Below are positions 16,507-24,278 of a stretch of 59,689 nucleotides of DNA, piece after piece. The number at the start of each line of letters is the position of its first letter. The stretch's first letter is position 1. The notes beneath the pieces are model-generated. The model was given only the letters and a program-made list of their open reading frames with translations. It made no database searches and had not been told where the DNA came from. Source of the DNA: Streptomyces sp. col6 (GTDB taxonomy: Bacteria; Actinomycetota; Actinomycetes; Streptomycetales; Streptomycetaceae); assembly GCF_008042035.1 (NCBI RefSeq), contig NZ_RDBL01000029.1, forward strand, positions 1,061,411-1,121,099. The letters run 5' to 3'. The translations under genes and the position numbers were made by a program.

Positions 16507-17487
16507 ATGGCCGTGGAAAAGATGTCCCTCGCCAAGGCGCTCAACGAGTCCCTGCGCAAGGCCCTCGACACCGACCCCAAGGTCCTCATCATGGGTGAGG
16601 ACGTCGGCAAGCTCGGCGGCGTCTTCCGGATCACCGACGGCCTGCAGAAGGACTTCGGCGAGGACCGCGTCATCGACACCCCGCTCGCCGAGTCGGGCAT
16701 CGTCGGTACGGCGATCGGCCTGGCCCTGCGCGGCTACCGGCCCGTCGTCGAGATCCAGTTCGACGGCTTCGTCTTCCCCGCGTACGACCAGATCGTCACG
16801 CAGCTCGCGAAGATGCACGCCCGCGCGCTCGGCAAGATCAAGCTCCCCGTCGTCGTGCGGATTCCGTACGGCGGTGGCATCGGCGCCGTCGAGCACCACA
16901 GCGAGTCGCCCGAGGCTCTGTTCGCGCACGTCGCGGGCCTCAAGGTGGTCTCCCCGTCCAACGCGTCCGACGCGTACTGGATGATGCAGCAGGCCGTCCA
17001 GAGCGACGACCCGGTCATCTTCTTCGAGCCGAAGCGGCGCTACTGGGACAAGGGCGAGGTCGACACCGAGTCCATCCCCGGCGCTCTGCACGCCGCAGCC
17101 GTCGCCCGCACGGGCACGGACCTCACACTCGCCGCGTACGGCCCGATGGTGAAGGTCTGCCTGGAGGCCGCCGCGGCCGCCCAGGAGGAGGGCAAGTCGA
17201 TCGAGGTCGTGGACCTGCGCTCGATGTCCCCCATCGACTTCGACACCATCCAGGCGTCCGTCGAAAAGACCCGCCGCCTGGTCGTCGTCCACGAGGCGCC
17301 GGTCTTCTACGGCTCCGGGGCCGAGATCGCCGCCCGCATCACGGAGCGGTGCTTCTACCACCTGGAGGCGCCCGTGCTGCGGGTCGGCGGCTACCACGCC
17401 CCGTACCCGCCGGCGCGCCTGGAGGAGGAGTACCTGCCGGGCCTGGACCGGGTGCTCGACGCCGTCGACCGCTCGCTGGCGTACTGA
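16507..17487 (+). CDS. bkdB: Branched-chain 2-oxoacid dehydrogenase E1 beta subunit
   Basis: A 326-residue transketolase-like beta subunit that completes the E1 alpha2-beta2 active site. Recognisable segments are MGEDVGKLGGVFRITDGL, the ThDP-contacting DTPLAESGIVGTAIGLAL, VVEIQFDGFVFPAYDQI, the PYGGGIGAVEHHSESPEALF loop, and the C-terminal domain starting LTLAAYGPMVKVCLEAA. HHSES and FEPKRRYW favour the branched-chain or acetoin-like subgroup over pyruvate dehydrogenase beta. ATG 16507 lies 2 bp after the alpha-subunit stop. The substrate assignment rests on subgroup motifs and operon order. Confidence 0.93.
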   Translation: MAVEKMSLAKALNESLRKALDTDPKVLIMGEDVGKLGGVFRITDGLQKDFGEDRVIDTPLAESGIVGTAIGLALRGYRPVVEIQFDGFVFPAYDQIVTQLAKMHARALGKIKLPVVVRIPYGGGIGAVEHHSESPEALFAHVAGLKVVSPSNASDAYWMMQQAVQSDDPVIFFEPKRRYWDKGEVDTESIPGALHAAAVARTGTDLTLAAYGPMVKVCLEAAAAAQEEGKSIEVVDLRSMSPIDFDTIQASVEKTRRLVVVHEAPVFYGSGAEIAARITERCFYHLEAPVLRVGGYHAPYPPARLEEEYLPGLDRVLDAVDRSLAY

Positions 17488-17497
17488 GGAGAGGAGC

Positions 17498-18889
17498 GTG
17501 ACCACGATGACCGACACTTCCAACGCTGCTCGCTTCCGTGAGTTCAAGATGCCCGACGTGGGCGAGGGACTGACCGAGGCCGAGATCCTCAAGTGGTACG
17601 TCCAGCCCGGCGACACCGTCACCGACGGCCAGGTCGTCTGCGAGGTCGAGACCGCCAAGGCCGCCGTCGAGCTGCCGATCCCCTTCGACGGCGTCGTCCA
17701 CGAACTGCGCTTCCCCGAGGGCACCACGGTCGACGTGGGCCAGGTGATCATCGCGGTGGACGTGGCGCCGGGTTCGGGCCCCGCCGCCGCGGAGCCCGAG
17801 GCCCCCGCTCCGACCCCCGAGGCCGAGGCACCGAAGGGCCGCCAGCCCGTGCTGGTGGGCTACGGCGTGGCCGAGTCCTCCACGAAGCGCCGGGCCCGCA
17901 AGGGCGCCGAGACCGCGCCCCCGGCCGCCGCCCCCGCGGCGGTCCAGGCCGAGCTGAACGGCCAGGGCACGGCAGCGGTTCCGGAGGCCCGTCCGCTGGC
18001 CAAGCCGCCGGTCCGCAAGCTCGCGAAGGACCTGGGCATCGACCTGGCGACGGTCACCCCGACCGGCGCGGGCGGTGTGATCACGCGCGAGGACGTGCAC
18101 GCGGCGGCGACGCCGTCGGAGCCGGTGGCTCCTGCGGCGCCCGCGGTGGAGCCCGTGGTTCCGGTCGCCGAGCCCGTTCCGGCCGGCGCCCGCGAGACGC
18201 GTATCCCGGTCAAGGGTGTGCGCAAGGCCATCGCCCAGGCGATGGTCGGCAGCGCGTTCACGGCTCCGCACGTCACCGAGTTCGTGACCGTCGACGTCAC
18301 GCGCACGATGAAGCTGGTCGCGGAGCTGAAGGAGGACAAGGACATGGCGGGGGTGCGGGTCAATCCGCTCCTCGTCATCGCCAAGGCCCTCCTCGTCGCG
18401 ATCAAGCGGAACCCCGGGGTCAACGCCGTCTGGGACGAGGCGAACCAGGAGATCGTCCAGAAGCACTACGTGAACCTGGGCATCGCCGCCGCCACCCCGC
18501 GCGGGCTGATCGTCCCGAACATCAAGGACGCCCAGGAGCAGACGCTGCCGCAGCTGGCCGCGTCCCTGGGCGAGCTGGTCGCCACGGCACGGGACGGCAG
18601 GACGTCCCCGGCCGCGATGGCGGGCGGCACGGTGACCATCACCAACGTGGGCGTCTTCGGCGTCGACACCGGTACGCCGATCCTCAACCCGGGCGAGTCC
18701 GCGATCCTCGCGGTCGGCGCGATCAAGCTCCAGCCGTGGGTCCACAAGGGCAAGGTGAAGCCCCGTCAGGTGACCACGCTGGCGCTGTCGTTCGACCACC
18801 GTCTCATCGACGGTGAGCTGGGCTCCAAGTTCCTGGCGGACATCGCCGCGGTCCTGGAGCAGCCCAAGCGGCTGATCACCTGGGCGTAA
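17498..18889 (+). CDS. bkdC: Dihydrolipoyl acyltransferase E2 of branched-chain 2-oxoacid dehydrogenase
   Basis: A 463-residue E2 core protein with three domains. A single N-terminal lipoyl domain (about residues 10-87) has lipoyl lysine in VETAKAAVEL. A peripheral-subunit-binding domain (about 170-205) carries PVRKLAKDLGIDLATVTPTG. The trimeric acyltransferase domain (about 230-463) has catalytic SFDHRLIDG. Ala/Pro/Glu-rich swinging linkers separate the domains. It transfers the acyl group from E1 to CoA. GTG 17498 follows GAGGAGAGGAG; the ATG at 17507 is an in-frame alternative. It ends the bkd operon before a strong terminator. Confidence 0.93.
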   Translation: MTTMTDTSNAARFREFKMPDVGEGLTEAEILKWYVQPGDTVTDGQVVCEVETAKAAVELPIPFDGVVHELRFPEGTTVDVGQVIIAVDVAPGSGPAAAEPEAPAPTPEAEAPKGRQPVLVGYGVAESSTKRRARKGAETAPPAAAPAAVQAELNGQGTAAVPEARPLAKPPVRKLAKDLGIDLATVTPTGAGGVITREDVHAAATPSEPVAPAAPAVEPVVPVAEPVPAGARETRIPVKGVRKAIAQAMVGSAFTAPHVTEFVTVDVTRTMKLVAELKEDKDMAGVRVNPLLVIAKALLVAIKRNPGVNAVWDEANQEIVQKHYVNLGIAAATPRGLIVPNIKDAQEQTLPQLAASLGELVATARDGRTSPAAMAGGTVTITNVGVFGVDTGTPILNPGESAILAVGAIKLQPWVHKGKVKPRQVTTLALSFDHRLIDGELGSKFLADIAAVLEQPKRLITWA

Positions 18890-18899
18890 CTGCCGTACG

Positions 18900-18934
18900 A
18901 GGGGCCCGCGCGAGGTTCGCGCGGGCCCCTTTTT
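18900..18934 (+). terminator. Terminator of the bkd operon
   Basis: A 14-bp perfect stem (AGGGGCCCGCGCGA with its complement), loop GGT, directly followed by TTTT. It starts 11 bp after the bkdC stop. Confidence 0.88.
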
Positions 18935-19090
18935 CATGCCCCTCGGAGCCCACGCCGAGGGACATGGCACGGTCCTCCTCCGGCTGTGTAACAGGGGTGT
19001 ATTAGCGACCGGTTGGGCGCAACGCGCCCCCGGCCCGGACGGTTCTTGCTGATCACAAGCGTTCGCTCAACGGATACCGAGGACGAAACG

Positions 19091-20194
19091 ATGCGCGCTC
19101 ACAAGATCACCTTCGCCGCCCTGGCCGTCGCCGCGGGCCTCTCGCTCACGGCCTGCCAGAACGACGACGACGCAGCGGCGCAGACCGATCCGTCGTCCGT
19201 GGCGACCGCCTCCCCGTCCGGCGACGCTCCGGGCTCCGGCGGCTCGGACCCGGCGTCCGCAGGGGCGAGTTCCGGTGGGAAGGACTCCACCGGCGGGGCG
19301 AGTTCTGGTGAAAAGGGCTCCGCCGCCGGGGCCGGGTCCGACCAGCAGGCCAAGACCGCCAAGTGCCGTACCGACGGCCTGAAGATCACGGCGATCGACA
19401 ACTTCATCGACGGCGACCCGCAGGGGACCGTCGCGGTGGAGATGAAGAACACCAGCGGCCAGGACTGCGTGATCGCGGGGTTCGCGGGCGTCGACCTGAA
19501 GACCAATGCGGGCACGCTGTCCGCCGAGCGCAAGGGGGAGCCCGGAGACCCGTACGTCCTCAAGGCCGGGAAGTCGATCGCCTTCTCCGTCACCTACCCG
19601 CTCAACGAGACGGGCGGCACCGGCGTCCGCATCACCGGCCTGGTGGTGACCCCGCCCAACGAGACGAAGTCGGTCACGCTCGCCTGGCCGGGCAAGCCCT
19701 CGCTGCCCGTCACGGACGGGTCCGGCGAGCCGGTGAGGGTCGGTCCGATCGGCACTTGGCGGTCTTGGCCTGCTGGTCGGACCCGGCCCCGGCGGCGGAG
19801 CCCTTTTCACCAGAACTCGCCCCGTCCCCCCGCCCGCGAAGCAGCCCCCGGCCGCCGAGCGCGTCTACACCCACGTCAAGGACGCGGTCCTGGACCGCCG
19901 CTACGAAGGCGGCACGCTGCTGACCGAAGGCGGCCTCGCCGAGGCCGTGGGGGTCTCGCGCACACCCGTGCGCGAGGCGCTGCTGCGCCTGGAGGTCGAG
20001 GGGCTGCTCAAGCTCTACCCCAAGAAGGGCGCCCTGGTGCTCGCCGTCTCCGCCCAGGAGATCGCGGACGTGGTGGAGACCCGGCTGCTCGTCGAGGAGT
20101 TCGCCGCCCGCAAGGCCGTGCCCGCGTCCCCGCAGCTGATCAGCCGGCTGGAAGCGCTCCTGGAGGAGCAGCGCCGGTTCTCCGAGGCCGGTGA
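19091..20194 (+). CDS. Secreted DUF4232-like lipoprotein whose frame is fused past its natural end
   Basis: The N-terminus MRAHKITFAALAVAAGLSLT followed by ACQ is a lipoprotein signal with lipobox LTAC (Cys about residue 22). A Ser/Gly/Ala-rich linker follows, then a beta-rich domain (CRTDGLKITAIDNFIDGD through VTLAWPGKPSLPV) typical of DUF4232-like exported proteins. Coding similarity should end around 19749 (EPVRVGPIG). From 19750 the DNA is a 75-bp reverse-complement copy of the gene's own bases 19294-19368, which removes the expected stop. The frame then continues out of register through the GntR gene to 20194, giving a nonsense basic tail of about 145 residues. The GAGGA near 19079 supports ATG 19091. 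Treat the 3' end as disrupted or misassembled. Confidence 0.65.
   Translation: MRAHKITFAALAVAAGLSLTACQNDDDAAAQTDPSSVATASPSGDAPGSGGSDPASAGASSGGKDSTGGASSGEKGSAAGAGSDQQAKTAKCRTDGLKITAIDNFIDGDPQGTVAVEMKNTSGQDCVIAGFAGVDLKTNAGTLSAERKGEPGDPYVLKAGKSIAFSVTYPLNETGGTGVRITGLVVTPPNETKSVTLAWPGKPSLPVTDGSGEPVRVGPIGTWRSWPAGRTRPRRRSPFHQNSPRPPAREAAPGRRARLHPRQGRGPGPPLRRRHAADRRRPRRGRGGLAHTRARGAAAPGGRGAAQALPQEGRPGARRLRPGDRGRGGDPAARRGVRRPQGRARVPAADQPAGSAPGGAAPVLRGR
19294..19368 (+). repeat. 75-bp inverted repeat, left copy (inside lipoprotein gene)
   Basis: This segment is identical, base for base, to the reverse complement of 19750-19824. Here it is in its natural coding context (linker residues ASSGEKGSAAGAG and beyond). 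The two arms are 381 bp apart. Confidence 0.95.
19750..19824 (-). repeat. 75-bp inverted repeat, right copy (breaks lipoprotein 3' end and GntR 5' end)
   Basis: A perfect reverse-complement duplicate of 19294-19368. Its left edge cuts the lipoprotein frame before a stop codon and its right edge cuts the GntR frame after its start codon. The original intergenic junction is therefore missing. The copy carries no gene of its own. Confidence 0.95.
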
Positions 20195-20474
20195 CCTGGC
20201 CACCGTCTCCGTGAAGGACCGCTGCTTCCACGCGGAGATCGTCCGCCACGCGGGCAACGAGATCCTGTCCCGCCTCTACGACCAGCTCCGCGACCGACAG
20301 CTGCGCATGGGCGTCGCCGTGATGGAGGCCCACCCCGACCGGATCGCCGCCAACATCACGGAGCACGGCGAGCTGCTGGAGGCGATCAGGGCCGGTGACG
20401 CGGAAGGCGCCGCGCAGGTCGTGCGCCGCCACGTCGGCCGGGTCAAGGTGCTGGTCCGGGGTGAGGACCGGTGA
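19825..20474 (+). CDS. GntR-family transcriptional regulator (FadR subfamily) lacking a start codon
   Basis: The coding frame runs from the edge of the inverted repeat to the stop at 20474, about 216 residues. The N-terminal wHTH is present from AAERVYTHVKDAVLDRRY through LAEAVGVSRTPVREALLRLE. The C-terminal FCD ligand-binding domain has metal-type residues (RCFHAEIVRHAGN, ITEHGELLEAI). No ATG, GTG or TTG occurs in frame between the upstream stop (19734) and GTG 19947, and the latter would delete the first two helices of the DNA-binding domain. The normal start has been lost with the junction. The stop overlaps the MFS start by 4 bp (GTGA), so the regulator and transporter form a pair. If the junction is real, the protein is probably not functional as a repressor. 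Confidence 0.75.
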
Positions 20475-21781
20475 GTTCCGCCGCCGCGCCCACCCTGTCC
20501 CTGCCCGGTGACCCGCCCGGCGGCCGGCGTGCCGTATGGGTCTGGGGGATCGGCGTCGCCGTCTACTTCGTCGCCATCATCTTCCGCACCAGCCTCGGCG
20601 TCGCCGGACTCGACGCCGCCGACCGGTTCGACGTCAACGCCTCGGCGCTCTCCACCTTCTCCATCCTCCAGCTGCTCGTCTACGCGGGCATGCAGATACC
20701 CGTCGGCCTGATGGTCGACCGGCTCGGCACCAAGCGCGTCCTCACCCTCGGGGCCGTCCTGTTCACGCTCGGCCAGCTAGGCTTCGCGCTCTCCCCCTCG
20801 TACGGCACGGCGCTCGCCTCCCGCGCGCTGCTGGGCTGCGGCGACGCGATGACGTTCATCAGCGTGCTGCGGCTGGGCACGCGCTGGTTCCCCGCCCGGC
20901 GCGGCCCGCTCATCAGCCAGATCGCCGCCCTCTTCGGCATGGCGGGCAACCTGATCTCCACGCTCGTCATCGCCCGCGCCCTGCACGGCTTCGGCTGGAC
21001 GACCACCTTCGTCGGCAGCTCCCTGGCCGGGGTCGTGGTGCTGGTGCTGCTCCTGCTCTTCCTGAAGGACCACCCGGAGGGGTACGAGCCGCCGCCCGCG
21101 CAGCACGCGGGCGGGGCGTACGTACGCAAGCAGATCGCCGCCTCCTGGCGGGAGCCCGGCACCCGGCTCGGGATGTGGGTGCACTTCACGACGCAGTTCC
21201 CGGCCATGGTGTTCCTGCTGCTGTGGGGCATGCCGTTCCTGGTCGAGGACCAGGGGCTCGGCCGGGGGACCGCCGGTGAGCTGCTGACCCTGGTGGTCCT
21301 CTCCAACATGACGCTGGGGCTCGTCTACGGGCAGGTGATCGCCCGTCACCACGCGGCCCGCGTCCCGCTCGCGCTCGGCACCGTCGGCACGACGGCCACG
21401 CTGTGGGCGGCGGCGATCTTCCACCCCGGGGACCACGCGCCCATGTGGCTGCTGGTCGTCCTGTGCGTGGTGCTCGGCGCGTGCGGACCCGCCTCGATGA
21501 TCGGCTTCGACTTCTCCCGCCCGGCCAACCCGCCGGAGCGCCAGGGCACCGCCTCCGGCATCGTCAACATGGGCGGCTTCATCGCCTCGATGACCACGCT
21601 GCTGGCCGTCGGTGTGCTGCTGGACGCGACCGGCGACAACTACCGCGTCGCGTTCTCCTCCGTGTTCTTCCTGGAGGCGCTGGGGATCGCGCAGATCCTG
21701 CGGCTGCGTGCGAAGGCGGCGCGCCGCGAGCGCGAATACCACGTGGTCAGCCGGGTGGAGGCCGTGCACGTGCCCGTGTGA
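20471..21781 (+). CDS. MFS transporter
   Basis: A 436-residue 12-TM major facilitator. TM1 AVWVWGIGVAVYFVAIIF is followed by the characteristic TM2-TM3 loop GLMVDRLGTKRVL. TM4 carries RALLGCGDAMTFISVLRLG. The central loop (DHPEGYEPPP) separates the two six-helix halves, and the second half ends at FFLEALGIAQILRL. The order of motifs resembles nitrate/sugar-phosphate-type or uncharacterised MFS importers. Translational coupling to a GntR/FCD regulator suggests uptake of an organic acid or sugar acid, but nothing fixes the substrate. GTG 20471 overlaps the regulator stop. Confidence 0.88.
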   Translation: MSSAAAPTLSLPGDPPGGRRAVWVWGIGVAVYFVAIIFRTSLGVAGLDAADRFDVNASALSTFSILQLLVYAGMQIPVGLMVDRLGTKRVLTLGAVLFTLGQLGFALSPSYGTALASRALLGCGDAMTFISVLRLGTRWFPARRGPLISQIAALFGMAGNLISTLVIARALHGFGWTTTFVGSSLAGVVVLVLLLLFLKDHPEGYEPPPAQHAGGAYVRKQIAASWREPGTRLGMWVHFTTQFPAMVFLLLWGMPFLVEDQGLGRGTAGELLTLVVLSNMTLGLVYGQVIARHHAARVPLALGTVGTTATLWAAAIFHPGDHAPMWLLVVLCVVLGACGPASMIGFDFSRPANPPERQGTASGIVNMGGFIASMTTLLAVGVLLDATGDNYRVAFSSVFFLEALGIAQILRLRAKAARREREYHVVSRVEAVHVPV

Positions 21782-21794
21782 CCGGCCCGGCAAC

Positions 21795-21833
21795 GGCGGC
21801 GCGCCCGTCCCCCTCGGTGGGGGCGGGCGCCGC
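21795..21833. terminator. Bidirectional terminator after MFS gene
   Basis: An imperfect GC-rich stem (CGGCGGCGCCCG and CCCCC arms against GGGGGCGGGCGCCGC) with a short TCGGT loop lies between convergent genes. Confidence 0.6.
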
Positions 21834-21856
21834 TGTGTGCCGGGGTGCCGTCCCCG

Positions 21857-22681
21857 CTACGGGGTGACGGCGAAGTGCTGGAGGATCGCGTCGGCCAGCT
21901 CCTGGTCGCCCTCGGTCTTGATCCGGTCGGCGACCGCGGCGGGCCGCACCCGGCCGCAGGCCAGCCGTACGTACGTCTCCCAGTCCATCGACAGCGTCGC
22001 GGCCGGGCCCAGCGACGGGGCGACGTCCAGCGAACCCCGGCCCTCGGCGTCGACCCGTACGGTGCGCATGAACTCCAGCGGCCCGTGCACGTCCAGTACC
22101 ACCGCCGAGTTGGCCGGCGCGCCCGCGCTCTTGGCCACCACCTTCGGCAGGCCCAGCAGCAGGATGTCGCGGGCCACCACGGCACCGGGGGAGTCCAGGT
22201 TGCCGGGCTTGCCCAGGGTCGTCCGCAGATCCTGCTCATGCACCCAGACGTCGAACGCGCGCATCCGCAGCGCGGTCTCCAGGGTCTGTTCGGCGCCCAG
22301 CGGCGCCCGCACCATCGTCTCCGGGGCGCGCGTCTCGTTGCGCAGCTGCCGGGAGCGGCGAATGATCGTGTACTCCAGCTCGGAGGTCATCTCCGGTGCG
22401 GTGTGGTGGCGCCGGACGTCGACCTGCATCTCCATGTAGCGGGCGAAGTCGCTCTGTACGTGGAAGAGATCGCGCGGCAGGGTGTGGATCGGACGCGGGT
22501 CGCCGAGCTGTTCGCACTCCATACCGATGATGTGCGACACGATGTCGCGCACGGACCAGTTGGGGCAGGGCGTGCGGCCGTTCCACTCCCCCTCGGCGAG
22601 CGGGCTCACCAGCTCGGCTATCGACTCGATGGAGTGGGTCCAGGCATCGGCGTAGGTCTGGAGGCTGGGATGGACGGTCAC
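21857..22681 (-). CDS. Maleylpyruvate isomerase-family mycothiol-dependent enzyme
   Basis: A 274-residue protein of the DinB/MDMPI fold. The N-terminal four-helix domain carries probable metal ligands in VRDIVSHIIGMECEQLG and MRAFDVWVHEQDLR. A C-terminal SCP2-like domain (about 185-260) includes LSMDWETYVRLACGR. Members use mycothiol, the actinobacterial thiol, for isomerisation or conjugation of electrophiles; most are not true maleylpyruvate isomerases. ATG 22681 begins MTVHPSLQTYADAW. It is divergent from the amidase gene across 179 bp in which I see no clear element. Confidence 0.82.
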   Translation of the reverse strand: MTVHPSLQTYADAWTHSIESIAELVSPLAEGEWNGRTPCPNWSVRDIVSHIIGMECEQLGDPRPIHTLPRDLFHVQSDFARYMEMQVDVRRHHTAPEMTSELEYTIIRRSRQLRNETRAPETMVRAPLGAEQTLETALRMRAFDVWVHEQDLRTTLGKPGNLDSPGAVVARDILLLGLPKVVAKSAGAPANSAVVLDVHGPLEFMRTVRVDAEGRGSLDVAPSLGPAATLSMDWETYVRLACGRVRPAAVADRIKTEGDQELADAILQHFAVTP

Positions 22682-22860
22682 GGGACCCCTCGTGCAGTTC
22701 TGCGGTGCATGGGCAACTGGGCGCGGACGGTCGGGCTGCGGGCTGCGGGCGGCGATGAGGTTCGGTGGCTAAGTTACGCTGCGAGCAGGCACCCCGGCAG
22801 TGCTTTCGTGTGACGATCGTAGGCCCGTGTTGACGGCTCGAATGCCAGGACGGTGGTAGT

Positions 22861-23655
22861 GTGCGCGCCTCCCTCATCCAGATCGCAGTAGACCCGGACG
22901 AACCCGTCGATTCCCGCAGGGAGCGTGCCGCTTCCCTGGTCGTGGCCCAGCGGGGCGCGGATCTGGTGGTGCTCCCGGAGCTGTGGCCGGTGGGAGCCTT
23001 CGCGTACAAGGCGTTCGAGGACGAGGCCGAGCCGCTGACGGGCCCGACGCACGAGGTGATGGCCAAGGCCGCGGCGGAGGCAGGGGTCTGGCTGCACGCC
23101 GGCTCCTTCGTCGAGCGGGCCGCCGACGGCACCCTCTACAACACGACGCTCGTCTTCTCGCCCGAGGGCGAACGGGCCGCCGCCTACCGCAAGATCCACC
23201 GCTTCGGCTTCGACCAGGGCGAGGCGGTCATGATGGGCGCCGGCGAGGACCTGGTGACCGTTTCCCTCCCGGAGAGCACGCTCGGCCTCGCCACCTGCTA
23301 CGACCTGCGCTTCCCCGAGCTGTTCCGGGGCCTGGTCGACGCCGGTGCCGAGACCCTGGTCGTCGCCGCCGGCTGGCCGGAGCGCCGCCGCGCCCACTGG
23401 ACCCTGCTCGCGCAGGCCCGCGCCGTCGAGAACCAGGCGTATGTGCTGGCCGTCGGTTCCGCCGGTACCCATGCGGGCATCCAGCAGGCCGGGCACTCCC
23501 TCGTCGTCGACCCCTGGGGCGAGGTGCTCGCGGAGGCGGGCGCGGACGAGGAGGTGCTGACCGTGGAGTTCGACCCGGCCAAGGTCCCCGCGACACGGGA
23601 GCAGTTCCCGGCGCTGAAGGACCGGCGACTGGGACTGGCCGCACCGAAGATCTGA
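22861..23655 (+). CDS. Carbon-nitrogen hydrolase (nitrilase superfamily, omega-amidase-like)
   Basis: A 264-residue hydrolase with the complete Glu-Lys-Cys triad: Glu in VVLPELWPVG (about residue 40), Lys in YRKIHRFGF (about 107), and Cys in LATCYDLRFPELFR (about 141). The CYDLRFPE signature points to the omega-amidase/Nit2-like group that hydrolyses 2-oxoglutaramate-type amides or deaminated glutathione-like metabolites in the cytosol. GTG 22861 is the family-length start and begins RASLIQIAVDP. The parS-bearing terminator follows its stop. Confidence 0.85.
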   Translation: MRASLIQIAVDPDEPVDSRRERAASLVVAQRGADLVVLPELWPVGAFAYKAFEDEAEPLTGPTHEVMAKAAAEAGVWLHAGSFVERAADGTLYNTTLVFSPEGERAAAYRKIHRFGFDQGEAVMMGAGEDLVTVSLPESTLGLATCYDLRFPELFRGLVDAGAETLVVAAGWPERRRAHWTLLAQARAVENQAYVLAVGSAGTHAGIQQAGHSLVVDPWGEVLAEAGADEEVLTVEFDPAKVPATREQFPALKDRRLGLAAPKI

Positions 23656-23661
23656 AGCGTG

Positions 23662-23705
23662 AAGGGCCCCTCGTCTCACGGTTTCACGTGAAACAAGGGG
23701 CCCTT
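23662..23705. terminator. Bidirectional terminator with parS in its loop
   Basis: A 10-bp perfect stem (AAGGGCCCCT / AGGGGCCCTT) between convergent genes encloses a 24-nt loop. The loop contains the whole parS palindrome, giving a two-tier hairpin. Confidence 0.8.
23681..23694. other. parS: parS centromere site 2 (ParB binding)
   Basis: A perfect GTTTCACGTGAAAC palindrome with a 3' A, matching the right half of the 16-bp Bacillus consensus exactly. Intergenic, between the amidase and LURP-one genes. Confidence 0.92.
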
Positions 23706-23722
23706 TGTACTGCGGGGCGCGG

Positions 23723-24214
23723 TCAGTCGTCGTGGTCCTTCTCCGCCAGCACGATCACGCACACCGCGACCGCGATCAGCAGTGAGGCGTCCGCATCGTC
23801 CCGCACGATGTCGATGCCGTACGTGTCCCGGATGGACAGCCAGCGACGGGAGATCTGGGCCAGCAGCTCGCCGTCGTAGTCCACGGCGAACTCGCGGTCC
23901 AGGATCTTGCCGCTGACGTCCAGCTCGGTGCCGTCCGCCAGGGTCACGCGGTAGTGGTTGCGCAGCAGCGAGAAGTGCTTCTTCTTGACCTTGGCGAGCT
24001 GCTCGCCGTCCCGCTCGATCAGCATGGTGTCGCGCAGGCTGATCAGTTTCTGGCGGATCTCGACGAGAATCCGGCCCTGCGCGTCCTTCAGCTCGAAGGT
24101 GTCGCGCACTCGCATGGCCTTGCCGTCGACCAGGAAGACCTTGCGGCCGTCCGTGTCCTCGATCCAGTAGTCGTCGCCGATGCTGAACAGGCGCTCACGC
24201 ACGAGAAGTCTCAT
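23723..24214 (-). CDS. LURP-one-related (tubby-like) protein
   Basis: A 163-residue LOR/DUF567 protein with the tubby-like 12-strand barrel. The pattern is YWIEDTDGRKVFLVDGK, then TFELKDAQGRILVEIRQKL, FSLLRNHYRVTL and REFAVDYDGELLAQISRRW. The C-terminal hydrophobic helix (DADASLLIAVAVCVIVLAE) matches the buried central helix of the fold, not a membrane anchor. Relatives include plant LURP-one and phospholipid scramblases; bacterial function is unknown. It is divergent from the thioredoxin-NHL gene by 64 bp. Confidence 0.82.
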   Translation of the reverse strand: MRLLVRERLFSIGDDYWIEDTDGRKVFLVDGKAMRVRDTFELKDAQGRILVEIRQKLISLRDTMLIERDGEQLAKVKKKHFSLLRNHYRVTLADGTELDVSGKILDREFAVDYDGELLAQISRRWLSIRDTYGIDIVRDDADASLLIAVAVCVIVLAEKDHDD

Positions 24215-24278
24215 GGCTCACAGGTTCCCCGAGCCTCCTGTGGAATGCGGGGAGGTCGCGGTGATGTTGACTGGTCTC

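Noticed and set aside
24242..24268. GGAAT...GTT resembling a sigma-R (thiol-oxidative stress) promoter before the thioredoxin-NHL gene
   Set aside because: The spacer is 19 bp, one more than the usual 18, and the rest of the -35 is weak. Attractive for a redox gene but not strong enough to list as a feature.
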